From NCBI RefSeq assembly GCF_020740535.1, contig NZ_CP082362.1, positions 3,718,501 through 3,782,500 of the forward strand: a DNA stretch of 64,000 nucleotides. The letters run 5' to 3'. Source of the stretch: Streptomyces profundus (GTDB lineage Bacteria; Actinomycetota; Actinomycetes; Streptomycetales; Streptomycetaceae). Each line of letters begins with the position of its first letter. Position 1 is the first letter of the stretch. Under the pieces are notes generated by a model. It had not been told where the DNA came from. It searched no databases and was given only the letters and a program-made list of their open reading frames with translations. The position numbers and the translations under genes were made by a program. Shown piece after piece: positions 16,375-24,564 of this stretch.

Positions 16375-17868
16375 ATGGCCAAGGTCTACGCGGGGCCACG
16401 GCTGCGGCGGCTCCGCGAGGAACGCGGGCTGCGGCAGACCGAGTTGGCCAGGCTGCTGGGCATCTCGCCCGGCTACCTCAACCAGATGGAACACGACTCC
16501 CGCCCGTTGACCGTTCCGGTGCTGCTCCGGCTCACCGAGACCTTCGGCGTCGAGCCGGACTTCTTCTCGACCCGGGACACCGGCCGGCTCCTCGCCGATC
16601 TGCGGGAGGCCCTCGCCGACGAGCTGACCGAGGGCCGGGTGACCCCGTCCGACCTCGGCGAACTCGCCTCCCGGCTGCCTTCGGTCGCCAAGGTCCTGCT
16701 CGAACTCGGCCGGCGCCACCACGCCTTGGCGAACCGGCTGGCCGAGGCCGCCGAGACCGCTGAGCGCGCCGAGACCGCCGAGACCGCTGAGACCGCCGAA
16801 CACGCCCAACGCCGGGAGCGCGGAGGGCCGCTGGCCGCGCGCGGGGCGCGTGCGCCGGGCGCGCCGGGTGCGCCGCACGAGGAGATCAGGGAGTTCTTCT
16901 ACCGGCGCCGGAACTACCTCCACGAGGTCGACCTCGCCGCCGAGGAGCTGGCCGAGGAGATCGGCGTCCGCCCTGGCGAGGTGCTGCGACGGCTGGAGGC
17001 GCGGCTGGCCGAGCGCCACGGCGTGCGCGTCGTCCCCCACGCGGGGCCCGAACAGCACCGCTACGACCGGGAGAACCGCGTGCTCGCCGTCTCCGGGCGG
17101 CTGCTGCCGGGCCAGCAGGCGTTCCGGATGGCCACCCAGCTGGCCCTGCTGGAGTACGACCCCGGGCTCTCCGAACTGGCCGGCGAGGACTTCCCACCCG
17201 GCTCGGACAGCTGGTCTCTGGCCCGGATCGGGGTGGCCAACTACTTCGCCGCCGCGCTGATCCTGCCCTACCGCGCCTTCCACGAAGCGGCCGAGGAGAC
17301 GCGCTACGACATCGAACGGCTCACCGGCCGGTTCGGGCTCGGCTACGAGACGGTCTGCCACCGCCTGAGCACCCTGCAACGGCCGAGACTGCGCGGTGTG
17401 CCCTTCTCCTTCGTGCGGGTGGACCGGGCGGGCAACATGTCCAAGCGGCAGTCGGCGAGCGGATTCCACTTCTCCCACACCGGCGGCACCTGCCCGCTGT
17501 GGAACGTCTACGAGGCGTTCGCCGCCCCGGGGCGCATCCATGTGCAGATCGCCGCCATGCCCGACGGGGAGCGCTATCTGTGGATCGCCCGCACGGTCAC
17601 CCGCCGCCAGGGCGGCTGGGGCGATCCGGCCAAGTCCTTCGCCATCGGCCTGGGATGCGAGATCCCGCACGCCGCGCGCCTGGTCTACTCCGACGGACTC
17701 GATCTGGGCAACGCCTCCGTGGCCACCCCGATCGGCATGGGCTGCCGCAGCTGCCAACGCCTTGACTGCCCCCAGCGGGCCGCGCCCCCCGCCGGCGTCC
17801 CGCTCGCCGTGGACGAGCACAGCAGCACCTTCGTCCCCTATCCGGTGCGCCGCCGCCCCGAGACGTAG
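16375..17868 (+). CDS. RamB/ScfR-type XRE regulator of acetate or short-chain acyl metabolism
   Basis: The 497-residue protein begins with an XRE helix-turn-helix (about 8-65, RQTELARLLGISPGYLNQME). A low-complexity Glu/Thr/Ala run lies around 125-142, then an ImmA/IrrE-like domain and a C-terminal DUF2083-type domain ending in a cysteine cluster (CRSCQRLDC) that may bind metal. I start at ATG 16375 behind GGAGGG. This is the RamB layout; RamB represses aceA and acetate genes in Corynebacterium, and mycobacterial relatives respond to acyl-CoA. Divergence from aceA supports that role. It probably also controls itself through the phased repeats. Confidence 0.88.
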   Translation: MAKVYAGPRLRRLREERGLRQTELARLLGISPGYLNQMEHDSRPLTVPVLLRLTETFGVEPDFFSTRDTGRLLADLREALADELTEGRVTPSDLGELASRLPSVAKVLLELGRRHHALANRLAEAAETAERAETAETAETAEHAQRRERGGPLAARGARAPGAPGAPHEEIREFFYRRRNYLHEVDLAAEELAEEIGVRPGEVLRRLEARLAERHGVRVVPHAGPEQHRYDRENRVLAVSGRLLPGQQAFRMATQLALLEYDPGLSELAGEDFPPGSDSWSLARIGVANYFAAALILPYRAFHEAAEETRYDIERLTGRFGLGYETVCHRLSTLQRPRLRGVPFSFVRVDRAGNMSKRQSASGFHFSHTGGTCPLWNVYEAFAAPGRIHVQIAAMPDGERYLWIARTVTRRQGGWGDPAKSFAIGLGCEIPHAARLVYSDGLDLGNASVATPIGMGCRSCQRLDCPQRAAPPAGVPLAVDEHSSTFVPYPVRRRPET

Positions 17869-17869
17869 G

Positions 17870-17925
17870 GCGCCGGCGCTCGGGCGCTGGTTCTCGGGCG
17901 CCGGCTCTCGGCACCGGTTCTCAGG
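17870..17925. repeat. Four 14-bp tandem repeats in a convergent gap
   Basis: Units at 17870, 17884, 17898 and 17912 follow a pattern near GCGCCGGTTCTCGG, and the array runs into the last codons of the oxidase gene on the other strand. It fills the 52-bp space between two convergent stop codons. It may act as a terminator or a slippage-prone variable repeat. Confidence 0.65.
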
Positions 17926-19087
17926 CACCGGCGAACCGGCTCGGGTGGAACAGCTCGACGGGGTGGTCCGTGGTGCCCGTCAGCGCCAGGTCGGCGAGGA
18001 TCTCGCCGACCACCGGCACGAACTTGAAGCCGTGCCCGGAGAAGCCGCAGGCCACCGTCACCGCCTCGTGCGCCGGATGCCGGGCGATCACGAAGTGCTC
18101 GTCGGGGGTGGTCGTGTACATGCAGGTGGCGGCGTGGAGCAGGGCGCCCGGCAGGCTGGGCAGATGGCGTCCGGCGTGCTCGGCCATCGTTGCCACCTCC
18201 GCCGGATGGACCGTGCGGTCGATGGTCTCCGGCGTGCACGCGCCGCCCGCCCGCCGGAAGAACGCCACCTTGGCGCCCCCTTCGGGCCCGTCGATCGCCG
18301 GGAAGCCGTAGATCTGCGTCCCGTCGTCGGGGCGCTCCCAGATGTAGACGGGGTGCCGATCCGGCAGGAACGGCTCGACCCCCGCCCCGCCACTCGGCTG
18401 GAACCAGTACATGATCTGCCGTTCGACGGTGAACGGCACGCCCAGATCGGCCAGTTGCTCGGGGGCCCAGGCGCCGGGGCAGATCACCAGCTGCCCCGCC
18501 GTATAGCTGCCCAGCGCGGTGCGCACCCGCACACCCGCGCCGCCAGGCAGCGCCTCCCAGGAGGTGACCGGCTCCTTGAAGCGCAGCTCGGCGCCCGACG
18601 CCGTGGCCCGCTCGATCCCGGCCCTGACCGTCTCCTCGGGGCGCACCAGACCCGCGCGCGCCTCCCAGAGCGCCACCTCCCCGGCGCGCGGGCTCAGCGT
18701 GGGGAACCGCCGCCTGATCTCCGGGGCGTCCAGCAGCTCATGGGGGAGATCCCAGGCATCGGCCGCCGCCAGGGAGCCGGCCACCGTCCGGCTCTCCGGG
18801 GTGCCCAGCATCAGCCCGCCACAGGAGACCATCAGCTCCCGCCCGGTCTCCCGCTCCAGCCGCGCGAACAGCTCATAGGCGCGCAGCAACAGCGGCACGT
18901 ACTGCGCCCCCTCGAAGTACGACTGGCGGATGATCCGCGAACCGCCGTGGCTGGAGCCCCGGTCATGGGCGGGATCGAACCGCTCCAGACCGAGCACCCG
19001 CGCTCCCCGCGCCGCCAGCTGATGGACGGCGGCGCTGCCCATCCCGCCGACACCGAGCACGATCACGTCATAGCTGGTGCGAGCCAT
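17921..19087 (-). CDS. solA: Monomeric sarcosine oxidase / N-methyltryptophan oxidase
   Basis: The 388-residue flavoprotein matches the MSOX/MTOX family in length and motifs. An FAD dinucleotide-binding GVGGMG lies at 12-17, [10 protein letters not shown] at 45-54, Cys322 in [12 protein letters not shown] is the covalent flavin attachment site, K273 in GAKVAF fits the O2-activating lysine, and [10 protein letters not shown] closes the FAD site. It oxidatively demethylates N-methyl amino acids to give formaldehyde and H2O2. Which substrate (sarcosine, N-methyltryptophan or another secondary amine) cannot be read here. The last codons fall within a tandem repeat. It stands alone. Confidence 0.9.
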   Translation of the reverse strand: MARTSYDVIVLGVGGMGSAAVHQLAARGARVLGLERFDPAHDRGSSHGGSRIIRQSYFEGAQYVPLLLRAYELFARLERETGRELMVSCGGLMLGTPESRTVAGSLAAADAWDLPHELLDAPEIRRRFPTLSPRAGEVALWEARAGLVRPEETVRAGIERATASGAELRFKEPVTSWEALPGGAGVRVRTALGSYTAGQLVICPGAWAPEQLADLGVPFTVERQIMYWFQPSGGAGVEPFLPDRHPVYIWERPDDGTQIYGFPAIDGPEGGAKVAFFRRAGGACTPETIDRTVHPAEVATMAEHAGRHLPSLPGALLHAATCMYTTTPDEHFVIARHPAHEAVTVACGFSGHGFKFVPVVGEILADLALTGTTDHPVELFHPSRFAGA

Positions 19088-19218
19088 CCGTCACTCCTCT
19101 CGTCACTGCCGTGTTCCCGGGGGCCGTCCAGGGGCGTCTCGGATGGTCCTCGGGGGGTGGTCCGTCGGGATGATCGCCCCGGGCCGCGACGCCGGCCGTC
19201 GGCGGTCGTTCTCCGGGC

Positions 19219-19827
19219 ATGAGAATCCCTCGCCGGCTCGGCCTCACCCTGGCGGCACTCGCCCTCCTCGGCGCCACCGGAGCCACCCTCCTGCCCGAAC
19301 CCGCCTCGCCGCTGCGCGCGTTGACCGAGCTCTCCGCCCAGCGGCTGGCCACCGCCGACCGGGTGGCCGCCGCCAAGTGGATCGGCGGTGACCCGATCGA
19401 CGACCCCGCCAGGGAACGGGAGGTGATCCGCCTGGCCCGCGCCGAAGCGCGCCGGGCGGGGACCGACCCGGACGTCGTGGCCCGGGTCTTCCGCGACCAG
19501 ATCGACGCCAACAAGCTCGTCCAACGGGCCCTGCACGGCCGCTGGCAGGCCGACCCGGGCACCGCCCCGCCCGCCGCGGGGGACGGGGGGAACGCGGGGG
19601 AACTCTCCGCCGTCCGCGCCGAGATCGACCGGCTCAACGCCGATCTCCTGACGGAGCTGGCAGAGCTGGCGGAGCTGACGGAGGCCACCGAGGGCCGCGC
19701 CGGCGCCGACTGCCCGGCCCAGCGCGGCCTGGCCCTGGACGAGACCCGCGACCGGCGCGGCCTCGACCCGCTCCACACCCGCGCGCTGGGCCACGCGCTC
19801 CGCTCCGTCTGCCCCGCCGCCGGCTGA
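19219..19827 (+). CDS. Secreted chorismate mutase (AroQ gamma type)
   Basis: The 202-residue protein has an N-terminal signal peptide (MRIPRR, then a Leu/Ala core; cleavage probably near 25-30). The mature part has the AroQ signature: RLATADRVAAAKW, then GGDPIDDPAREREV, with the Arg, Lys, Asp and Glu residues that bind chorismate. It converts chorismate to prephenate. Exported gamma-type enzymes are known in actinobacteria and some other bacteria; why they act outside the cytoplasm is unclear. A low-complexity Glu/Leu/Ala run lies at about 150-160, and two cysteines near the C-terminus may form a disulphide. The next gene starts 48 bp later. Confidence 0.9.
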   Translation: MRIPRRLGLTLAALALLGATGATLLPEPASPLRALTELSAQRLATADRVAAAKWIGGDPIDDPAREREVIRLARAEARRAGTDPDVVARVFRDQIDANKLVQRALHGRWQADPGTAPPAAGDGGNAGELSAVRAEIDRLNADLLTELAELAELTEATEGRAGADCPAQRGLALDETRDRRGLDPLHTRALGHALRSVCPAAG

Positions 19828-19874
19828 CTCCCCGACCTCCGCCAGGCCGCGCTGGGCCATGCGAGACTGACCGG

Positions 19875-20432
19875 ATGCGAGGGCCGCCGGAACGAACGCC
19901 AGGGCCCGAACGGACCGGGATCGCGGTGCGGACGCGGGAGGTTCGGGAGGACGAGCTGCCGCTGCTGCGCGCGATCGAGCGGGCGGCCGGCGAACCCTTC
20001 CGGCAGCTGGGGATGGACGCGATCGCCGACGACGAACCGCCCGCCGTCGCCGAACTGCGCCGCTATCGGCAGGCCGGCATGGCCTGGGTGGCGGTGGACG
20101 AGACGGACCGACCGTCGGCCTATCTGGTGGCCGAGTGGGTGGACGGCGAGGCCCATGTCGCCCAGGTGTCCGTGCGGCCCGAACACGCGCACCGGCGGAT
20201 CGGCAGAGCCCTGCTGGACCGGCTGGCCGCGCACGCGCGCGCGGCCGGCAGCCCGGCGCTGACCCTGACCACCTTCGCCGACGTGCCATGGAACGCGCCC
20301 TACTACCGGCGCTGCGGATTCGTGGAGTTGACCCCGGCGGAGCTGACGCCCGGACTGCGCGCCATCCGCCGTCAGGAGGCCGAACTCGGCCTCGACCGCT
20401 GGCCCAGGATCGCGATGCGCAGACCGCTGTAG
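19875..20432 (+). CDS. GNAT-family N-acetyltransferase
   Basis: This 185-residue protein has the GNAT fold: motif A VSVRPEHAHRRIGRALLDRL (about 98-117, an R-x-x-G-x-A variant of the acetyl-CoA loop), motif B in ALTLTTF, and the late PYYRRCGF segment. It transfers an acetyl group to an amine; the substrate is not apparent. The first 15 residues are Pro/Arg-rich and may not be translated, so the start is uncertain. It ends 29 bp before the converging MarR gene. Confidence 0.88.
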   Translation: MRGPPERTPGPERTGIAVRTREVREDELPLLRAIERAAGEPFRQLGMDAIADDEPPAVAELRRYRQAGMAWVAVDETDRPSAYLVAEWVDGEAHVAQVSVRPEHAHRRIGRALLDRLAAHARAAGSPALTLTTFADVPWNAPYYRRCGFVELTPAELTPGLRAIRRQEAELGLDRWPRIAMRRPL

Positions 20433-20461
20433 CCGGCGCCGCCGAAAGCCCCCCACCGCGC

Positions 20462-21034
20462 TCACCCGAGCCTGGTGTCGCCGAGCGCGATCAACAACTG
20501 GCGCAGCGCGGCACTGAGGACCGCCTGATCCTCGTGCGCCATCCCGGCCAGCATCCGCTCCTCGTTGGCGACATGCGCGACCATCGCGCGATCGACCAGG
20601 CCGAGCCCGGGGGAGGTGAGGCGGACGCGGATGGCCCTGCGGTCGCACGGATCGGGATGGCGCTCGATGAGCCCCTTCCGCTCCAGCCGGTCCAGCCGGT
20701 TGGTGATGGCGCCCGAGGTGACCATGGAGGCGAGCACCAGCTCGCTGGGCGTCAGCTCGTGCGGGGTGCCGGCGCGGCGCAGCGTGGCCAGCACGTCGAA
20801 CTCCGCGTGCTCCAGGCCGTGCTCGGCGAACACCGGCTTCATGCCCTTGGAGAGCAGGCTGGACGCCCGGTTGATCCGGCCGACCAGCGCCATCGCGTCC
20901 AGCCCGGTCAGATCGGGGCGCTCCCGCTCCCACTGGGCGCGCAGCGCGTCCACCGCGTCCACGGCGCCCACGGCGTGCACCGGCTCTGCCTCGGCGGCCA
21001 CCGCGTCCGCCCGCTGCCGGGGCCCTTCGCTCAT
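20462..21034 (-). CDS. MarR-family regulator
   Basis: The 190-residue protein carries a MarR winged helix (about 75-140: LTPSELVLASMVTSGAITNRLDRLERKGLI) and the DRRAIRVRLT wing, flanked by dimerisation helices. The first 35 residues are Ala-rich and longer than usual. It diverges from an EamA transporter gene with a palindrome in between, the standard arrangement for a repressor that controls an exporter and itself. The ligand is unknown. Confidence 0.92.
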   Translation of the reverse strand: MSEGPRQRADAVAAEAEPVHAVGAVDAVDALRAQWERERPDLTGLDAMALVGRINRASSLLSKGMKPVFAEHGLEHAEFDVLATLRRAGTPHELTPSELVLASMVTSGAITNRLDRLERKGLIERHPDPCDRRAIRVRLTSPGLGLVDRAMVAHVANEERMLAGMAHEDQAVLSAALRQLLIALGDTRLG

Positions 21035-21116
21035 CGCAGTCCTCCCGGACGAGATAACTCAGCACTCAGATACTTGACGTTCGCAGAGTCTACCTGGCAG
21101 ACTCGCGGATAGCTAG

Positions 21117-21143
21117 TTCAACGTTGAGAAGGTCGGCGTTGAA
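21117..21143. promoter_or_regulatory. Candidate MarR operator
   Basis: Between the MarR and EamA starts, TTCAACG (21117-21123) and CGTTGAA (21137-21143) form an inverted repeat with a 13-bp spacer. The left half lies within a perfect 10-bp palindrome TCAACGTTGA (21118-21127). MarR proteins favour such TTGA/TCAA half-sites. Confidence 0.55.
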
Positions 21144-21195
21144 ATACCCGCTCCGGAGGGTCGCCCGTCCGGAGCGCGCGAGAGGGGTGGGGTCC

Positions 21196-22212
21196 ATGGT
21201 CGGGAGCGGTGCGAAGAGGCGGATGTCGGCGGGGCATTGGGGCGTGGCCGCGCTGGCGGCCGTCGGCCCCGCCGCCTGGGGCACCACCTATGTCACGACC
21301 ACGGAGCTGCTGCCGCCCGATCGGCCGCTGTTGGCGGCGGCGCTGCGGGCGCTGCCGGCCGGGCTGCTGCTCCTGGCCTTCACGCGGCGGCTGCCGCGCG
21401 GCGCCTGGTGGTGGAAGGCGGCCGTCCTCGGTCTGTTGAACTTCGGGGCCTTCTTCCCGCTGCTCTTCTACGGCGCCTATCGCCTCCCAGGCGGCGTCGC
21501 CTCCACGATCGGCGCGCTCTCCCCGCTGGTGGTGGTCGGGTTGAGCGTCGTGCTGCTGCGGGTCCGCCCGGGGCGCGGCTCGGTGCCGGCCGCGCTGCTG
21601 GGGCTGGTCGGCGTCGCCCTGATGGTGCTCCGCGCCGATGCCGCGCTCGATGTCGGAGGGGTGGTGGCGCTGCTGGTGGCCATGGCGCTGATGGCGCTCG
21701 CCGTGGTGCTGGCCAAGCGGTGGGGGCGTCCGCCCGGTGCCTCTCTGCTCGCCTTCACCGGCTGGCAGTTGACGGCCGGTGGGCTCGTGCTGGCGCCCAT
21801 AGCCTGGCTCGGCGAGGGCGCCCCGCCCGCCCTGACAGCGAGCCACCTCGCCGGCTATGTCTATCTCGGGCTGATCGGCACGGCCCTGGCCTACGCCCTG
21901 TGGTTCCGGGGCATAGAGCGCCTGCCCGCCGCATCGGTGGCCTTCCTCAGCCTGACCAACCCCGTCGTCGCCACGCTTGCCGGGCTGGTGCTGCTGGGTC
22001 AGTCGCTCACCCCCTGGCAGCTGGTGGGGCTCGGCCTGGTCCTCGCCGGGGTGTTCCTCGGCCAACGAGCGGGCCAGCGCACGACGCCGGCGCGTCTCGC
22101 GGCCAGGGGCGGCCCGCCTTCCCCCTCCCTCGCCGATCCGGCCGATCCAGCCGATCCGGCCGACGCCCCGGCCGGCGCGGATGATGGGGTGTGTGGCAAA
22201 GGCCGAGGATGA
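21196..22212 (+). CDS. EamA-family (DMT) transporter
   Basis: About ten hydrophobic helices in 338 residues with the duplicated EamA arrangement mark a drug/metabolite exporter. The motif WGTTYVTTTELLPPDRPLL, typical of the first helix and loop, is near the start. The start at ATG 21196 is chosen for the GGGGTGGGG before it; the frame could extend to 21124, inside the putative operator. The C-terminus after about 300 is a Pro/Asp/Ala tail with DPADPADPAD repeats. It diverges from a MarR gene that probably controls it. The substrate may be an amino acid, purine or toxic metabolite. Confidence 0.9.
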   Translation: MVGSGAKRRMSAGHWGVAALAAVGPAAWGTTYVTTTELLPPDRPLLAAALRALPAGLLLLAFTRRLPRGAWWWKAAVLGLLNFGAFFPLLFYGAYRLPGGVASTIGALSPLVVVGLSVVLLRVRPGRGSVPAALLGLVGVALMVLRADAALDVGGVVALLVAMALMALAVVLAKRWGRPPGASLLAFTGWQLTAGGLVLAPIAWLGEGAPPALTASHLAGYVYLGLIGTALAYALWFRGIERLPAASVAFLSLTNPVVATLAGLVLLGQSLTPWQLVGLGLVLAGVFLGQRAGQRTTPARLAARGGPPSPSLADPADPADPADAPAGADDGVCGKGRG

Positions 22213-22234
22213 CAAGGACGGAGAGGTGTCAGCG

Positions 22235-23164
22235 GTGAGCGCACAAACGCCGGTGTACGAGGCCCTGGACGAGCGGTTCCGCAGCGAGAGGTGCGGGGCG
22301 GGGGATCGGCGGCTGGAGACGCTCCATCAGGGCTCCCGCTGGGCCGAGGGCCCGCTCTATGTGCCGGCCGGGCGGTATCTGCTGTGGAGCGACATCCCCA
22401 ACGACCGGCTGCTGCGCTGGGACGAGACCACGGGCCAGGTCGGGGTGTTCCGCCCCTCGGCCGGCTTCCCCAACGGCAACACCCTCGATGGCCAGGGCCG
22501 GTTGATCACCTGTGAGCAGGGCAACCGCCGGGTCACCAGAACGGAGCACGACGGGTCGATCACCGTGCTCGCGGACCGTTTCCAGGGCAAGCGGCTCAAC
22601 AGCCCCAACGACGCGGCCGTGCGGTCCGACGGCTCGATCTGGTTCTCGGATCCGGAGTTCGGCATCGCCAGCGACTACGAGGGCCATCGCGCCCCCAGCG
22701 AGATCGGCGCCCGCAACGTCTACCGCGTCGATCCCGGCTCAGCCGAGGTGCGGCTGGTCGCCGACGGCTTCAGCGGCCCCAACGGCCTGGTCTTCTCCCC
22801 TGACGAGTCCCAGCTCTATGTCTCGGACAGCGTGGCCAACCACATCCGCCGGTTCCGGGTCAGGGACGACGGCGCGCTCGACGACGAGGGCCTCTTCACC
22901 AGCTGCGCCCGGGGGAAGTTCGACAACATCCGCTTCGACGACGCGGGCCGGCTCTGGGCGGCGGCCATGGACGACGGGGTGCACTGCTACCACCCGGACG
23001 GCACGCTGCTGGGCCGCGTGCTGGTCCCCGAGGTGGTGGCCAACATCCGGTTCGGCGGCCTCCGCAGGAACCGGATGTTCATCGCCGGCACCACCTCGAT
23101 CTACTCGCTGATGATGAGCGTCACTGGCCTCCCGGCCCTCCCCTCGGCGCAGCCGCGGGCCTGA
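22235..23164 (+). CDS. SMP-30/gluconolactonase-like hydrolase
   Basis: The 309-residue six-bladed beta-propeller has the SMP-30/LRE hallmarks: EGPLYVPAGRYLLWSDIPND near the start (metal-ligand Glu), LNSPNDAAVRSDGSIWFSDPEFG, and NGLVFSPDESQLYVSD with the conserved Asn and Asp metal ligands. These Ca/Zn-dependent enzymes hydrolyse sugar lactones and some other lactones. GTG 22235 is placed behind GGAGAG; GTG 22226 is an alternative. It follows the EamA gene by 22 bp and may be co-transcribed with it. Confidence 0.9.
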   Translation: MSAQTPVYEALDERFRSERCGAGDRRLETLHQGSRWAEGPLYVPAGRYLLWSDIPNDRLLRWDETTGQVGVFRPSAGFPNGNTLDGQGRLITCEQGNRRVTRTEHDGSITVLADRFQGKRLNSPNDAAVRSDGSIWFSDPEFGIASDYEGHRAPSEIGARNVYRVDPGSAEVRLVADGFSGPNGLVFSPDESQLYVSDSVANHIRRFRVRDDGALDDEGLFTSCARGKFDNIRFDDAGRLWAAAMDDGVHCYHPDGTLLGRVLVPEVVANIRFGGLRRNRMFIAGTTSIYSLMMSVTGLPALPSAQPRA

Positions 23165-23190
23165 GGGAGCGAGCACCCCCCGACATGGCG

Positions 23191-23196
23191 TAGGGT
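23191..23196 (+). promoter_or_regulatory. -10 box of the initiator tRNA
   Basis: TAGGGT lies 11 bp before the tRNA's first base, the right distance for a streptomycete -10 element. No good -35 is visible. Confidence 0.4.
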
Positions 23197-23207
23197 AGGT
23201 CTCACGA

Positions 23208-23284
23208 CGCGGGGTGGAGCAGCTCGGTAGCTCGCTGGGCTCATAACCCAGAGGTCGCAGGTTCAAATCCTGTCCCCGCTACCA
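23208..23284 (+). tRNA. Initiator tRNA-fMet (CAT)
   Basis: All arms fold: a seven-position acceptor stem (CGCGGGG with CCCCGCT), a T-arm around TTCAAAT and anticodon CAT in the loop CTCATAA. Three features mark it as the initiator: three consecutive G-C pairs in the anticodon stem (GGG/CCC), an unpaired C1-U72 end, and an encoded CCA. A strong hairpin follows four bases later. Confidence 0.95.
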
Positions 23285-23287
23285 CCA

Positions 23288-23323
23288 CCGATGGGCCCGA
23301 CGCGAAAGCGCCGGGCCCATCGG
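23288..23323 (+). terminator. Terminator of the tRNA
   Basis: A perfect 12-bp inverted repeat (CCGATGGGCCCG and its complement) with a 12-base loop containing GCGAAAGC follows the tRNA CCA end. Only short T-runs follow, as is usual in high-GC genomes. Confidence 0.8.
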
Positions 23324-23505
23324 CGTTCCCCCACCCCGTCCCACCCCGTCCTGTCCCGCCCCACCCCCGTTCCAGGGCTCGGACCAACACCGCCCGGTAC
23401 GCCGTCCCGTGGCCCTGCCCGGACCAGCGAGCGTCTGGGCCGTGGGCGGTGGGGTGGTCAGGTGCTCGCGGTCCCGTCCCGGGATGCCGCTTTCGGCTGC
23501 CGTCC

Positions 23506-24489
23506 CTATGCGGGCGCTTCGGGCTGGCGTTCCGCGGAGCCCGCGAAGCGGCGGGACAACACCCGGAGGTGGGCGACGAGTTCGGGGTTGTCCTGGACCG
23601 CGAAGTCGGCGTCCAGCATGCCCAGCCAGATGGCCAGCGTCTGGGCGGAGTCCGCGCCCGTGTGCAGCAGGCAGCTCTCCGGCCCCGCCGGTTCGACCAC
23701 GCCGACCGACGCGGGGAGCCGTTCCGCCAGCCGCTCGGCCGAGGTGTGCACCAGCACCCGCGCCCGCACCCGCCAGGGCGCCGCCGCGACCCCACGGGAG
23801 ACATAGCCGGCGACATCCTCGTCCGGCAGCGGTCTGGCCGCGAACCGGGGCCCGTTGGGGACGCGGGGGGTGAGCCGGTCCACCCGGAAGGTGCGCCAGT
23901 CCTCCCGCGCGATGTCCCAGGCGATCAGATACCAGCGGCGCCCCCAGTTGACCAGCCGATAGGGCTCGGCCTCCCGCCGCACCGGCTCGTCCGCCCCGTG
24001 GTTCAGATAGTCGAAGCGCAGCCGCTCCCGGTCGCGGCAGGCGGCGGCGATGGTGGTCAGCGTCTCGGGGGAGACCCTGGACTCCGACTCGCGCGCCGGG
24101 ATCGCCACCGTGTAGCTGTTCAACGCGCCGACGCGGCGCCGGAGTCGGGGCGGCAGCACCTGTTCCAGCTTGGTCAGCGCGCTGAGCGAGGACTCCTCGA
24201 TGCCGCTGATCGCGCCCCCGGTGGCGGTGCGCAGCCCCACCGCGACCGCCACCGCCTCCTCGTCGTCGAGCAGCAGCGGCGGCAGGGTGCTGCCCGCGCC
24301 GAGGCGGTAGCCGCCGATCGAACCCCGGATGGCGTCCACCGGGTAGCCGAGCCGGCGGAGCCGGTCGACGTCGTTGCGTATGGTCCTGGTCGTTACCTCT
24401 AGCCGCTCGGCCAGCTCCGGGCCCGTCCACTCGCGCGGCGTCTGTAGCAGCGAGAGGAGGCGGAGCAGGCGAGCCGATGTTTCCAGCAT
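23506..24489 (-). CDS. WYL-domain helix-turn-helix regulator
   Basis: The 327-residue protein has a DeoR/YafY-like winged helix (about 5-60: WTGPELAERLEVTTRTIRNDVDRLRRLGY), a WYL domain (about 140-215, with WYLIAWD; the W-Y-L triad is intact) and the usual C-terminal extension. WYL domains sense ligands or single-stranded nucleic acid. It diverges from an MFS exporter with a perfect inverted repeat between them, so it probably controls that gene. Confidence 0.92.
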   Translation of the reverse strand: MLETSARLLRLLSLLQTPREWTGPELAERLEVTTRTIRNDVDRLRRLGYPVDAIRGSIGGYRLGAGSTLPPLLLDDEEAVAVAVGLRTATGGAISGIEESSLSALTKLEQVLPPRLRRRVGALNSYTVAIPARESESRVSPETLTTIAAACRDRERLRFDYLNHGADEPVRREAEPYRLVNWGRRWYLIAWDIAREDWRTFRVDRLTPRVPNGPRFAARPLPDEDVAGYVSRGVAAAPWRVRARVLVHTSAERLAERLPASVGVVEPAGPESCLLHTGADSAQTLAIWLGMLDADFAVQDNPELVAHLRVLSRRFAGSAERQPEAPA

Positions 24490-24512
24490 GTGATCCACCC
24501 TGCGCGCGATAC

Positions 24513-24529
24513 AGGAACGATCCGTTCCT
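24513..24529. promoter_or_regulatory. Candidate WYL/MFS operator
   Basis: AGGAACG-ATC-CGTTCCT, a perfect 7-3-7 inverted repeat, lies in the 75-bp space between the divergent WYL and MFS starts. A similar GGAACG/CGTTCC repeat follows the MFS gene. Confidence 0.6.
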
Positions 24530-24564
24530 ATCTCCCTGTGAGGGTACGGGACATGGAGAACGCG

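Noticed and set aside
16756..16800. GAGACCGCTGAG-like tandem repeat
   Set aside because: It is inside the RamB-like coding frame and encodes a Glu/Thr/Ala linker, so I treat it as low-complexity coding sequence.
23208..23284. tRNA-fMet as an attachment site for an integrated element
   Set aside because: No integrase, excisionase or repeated 3' tRNA end is present in the flanks I can read.
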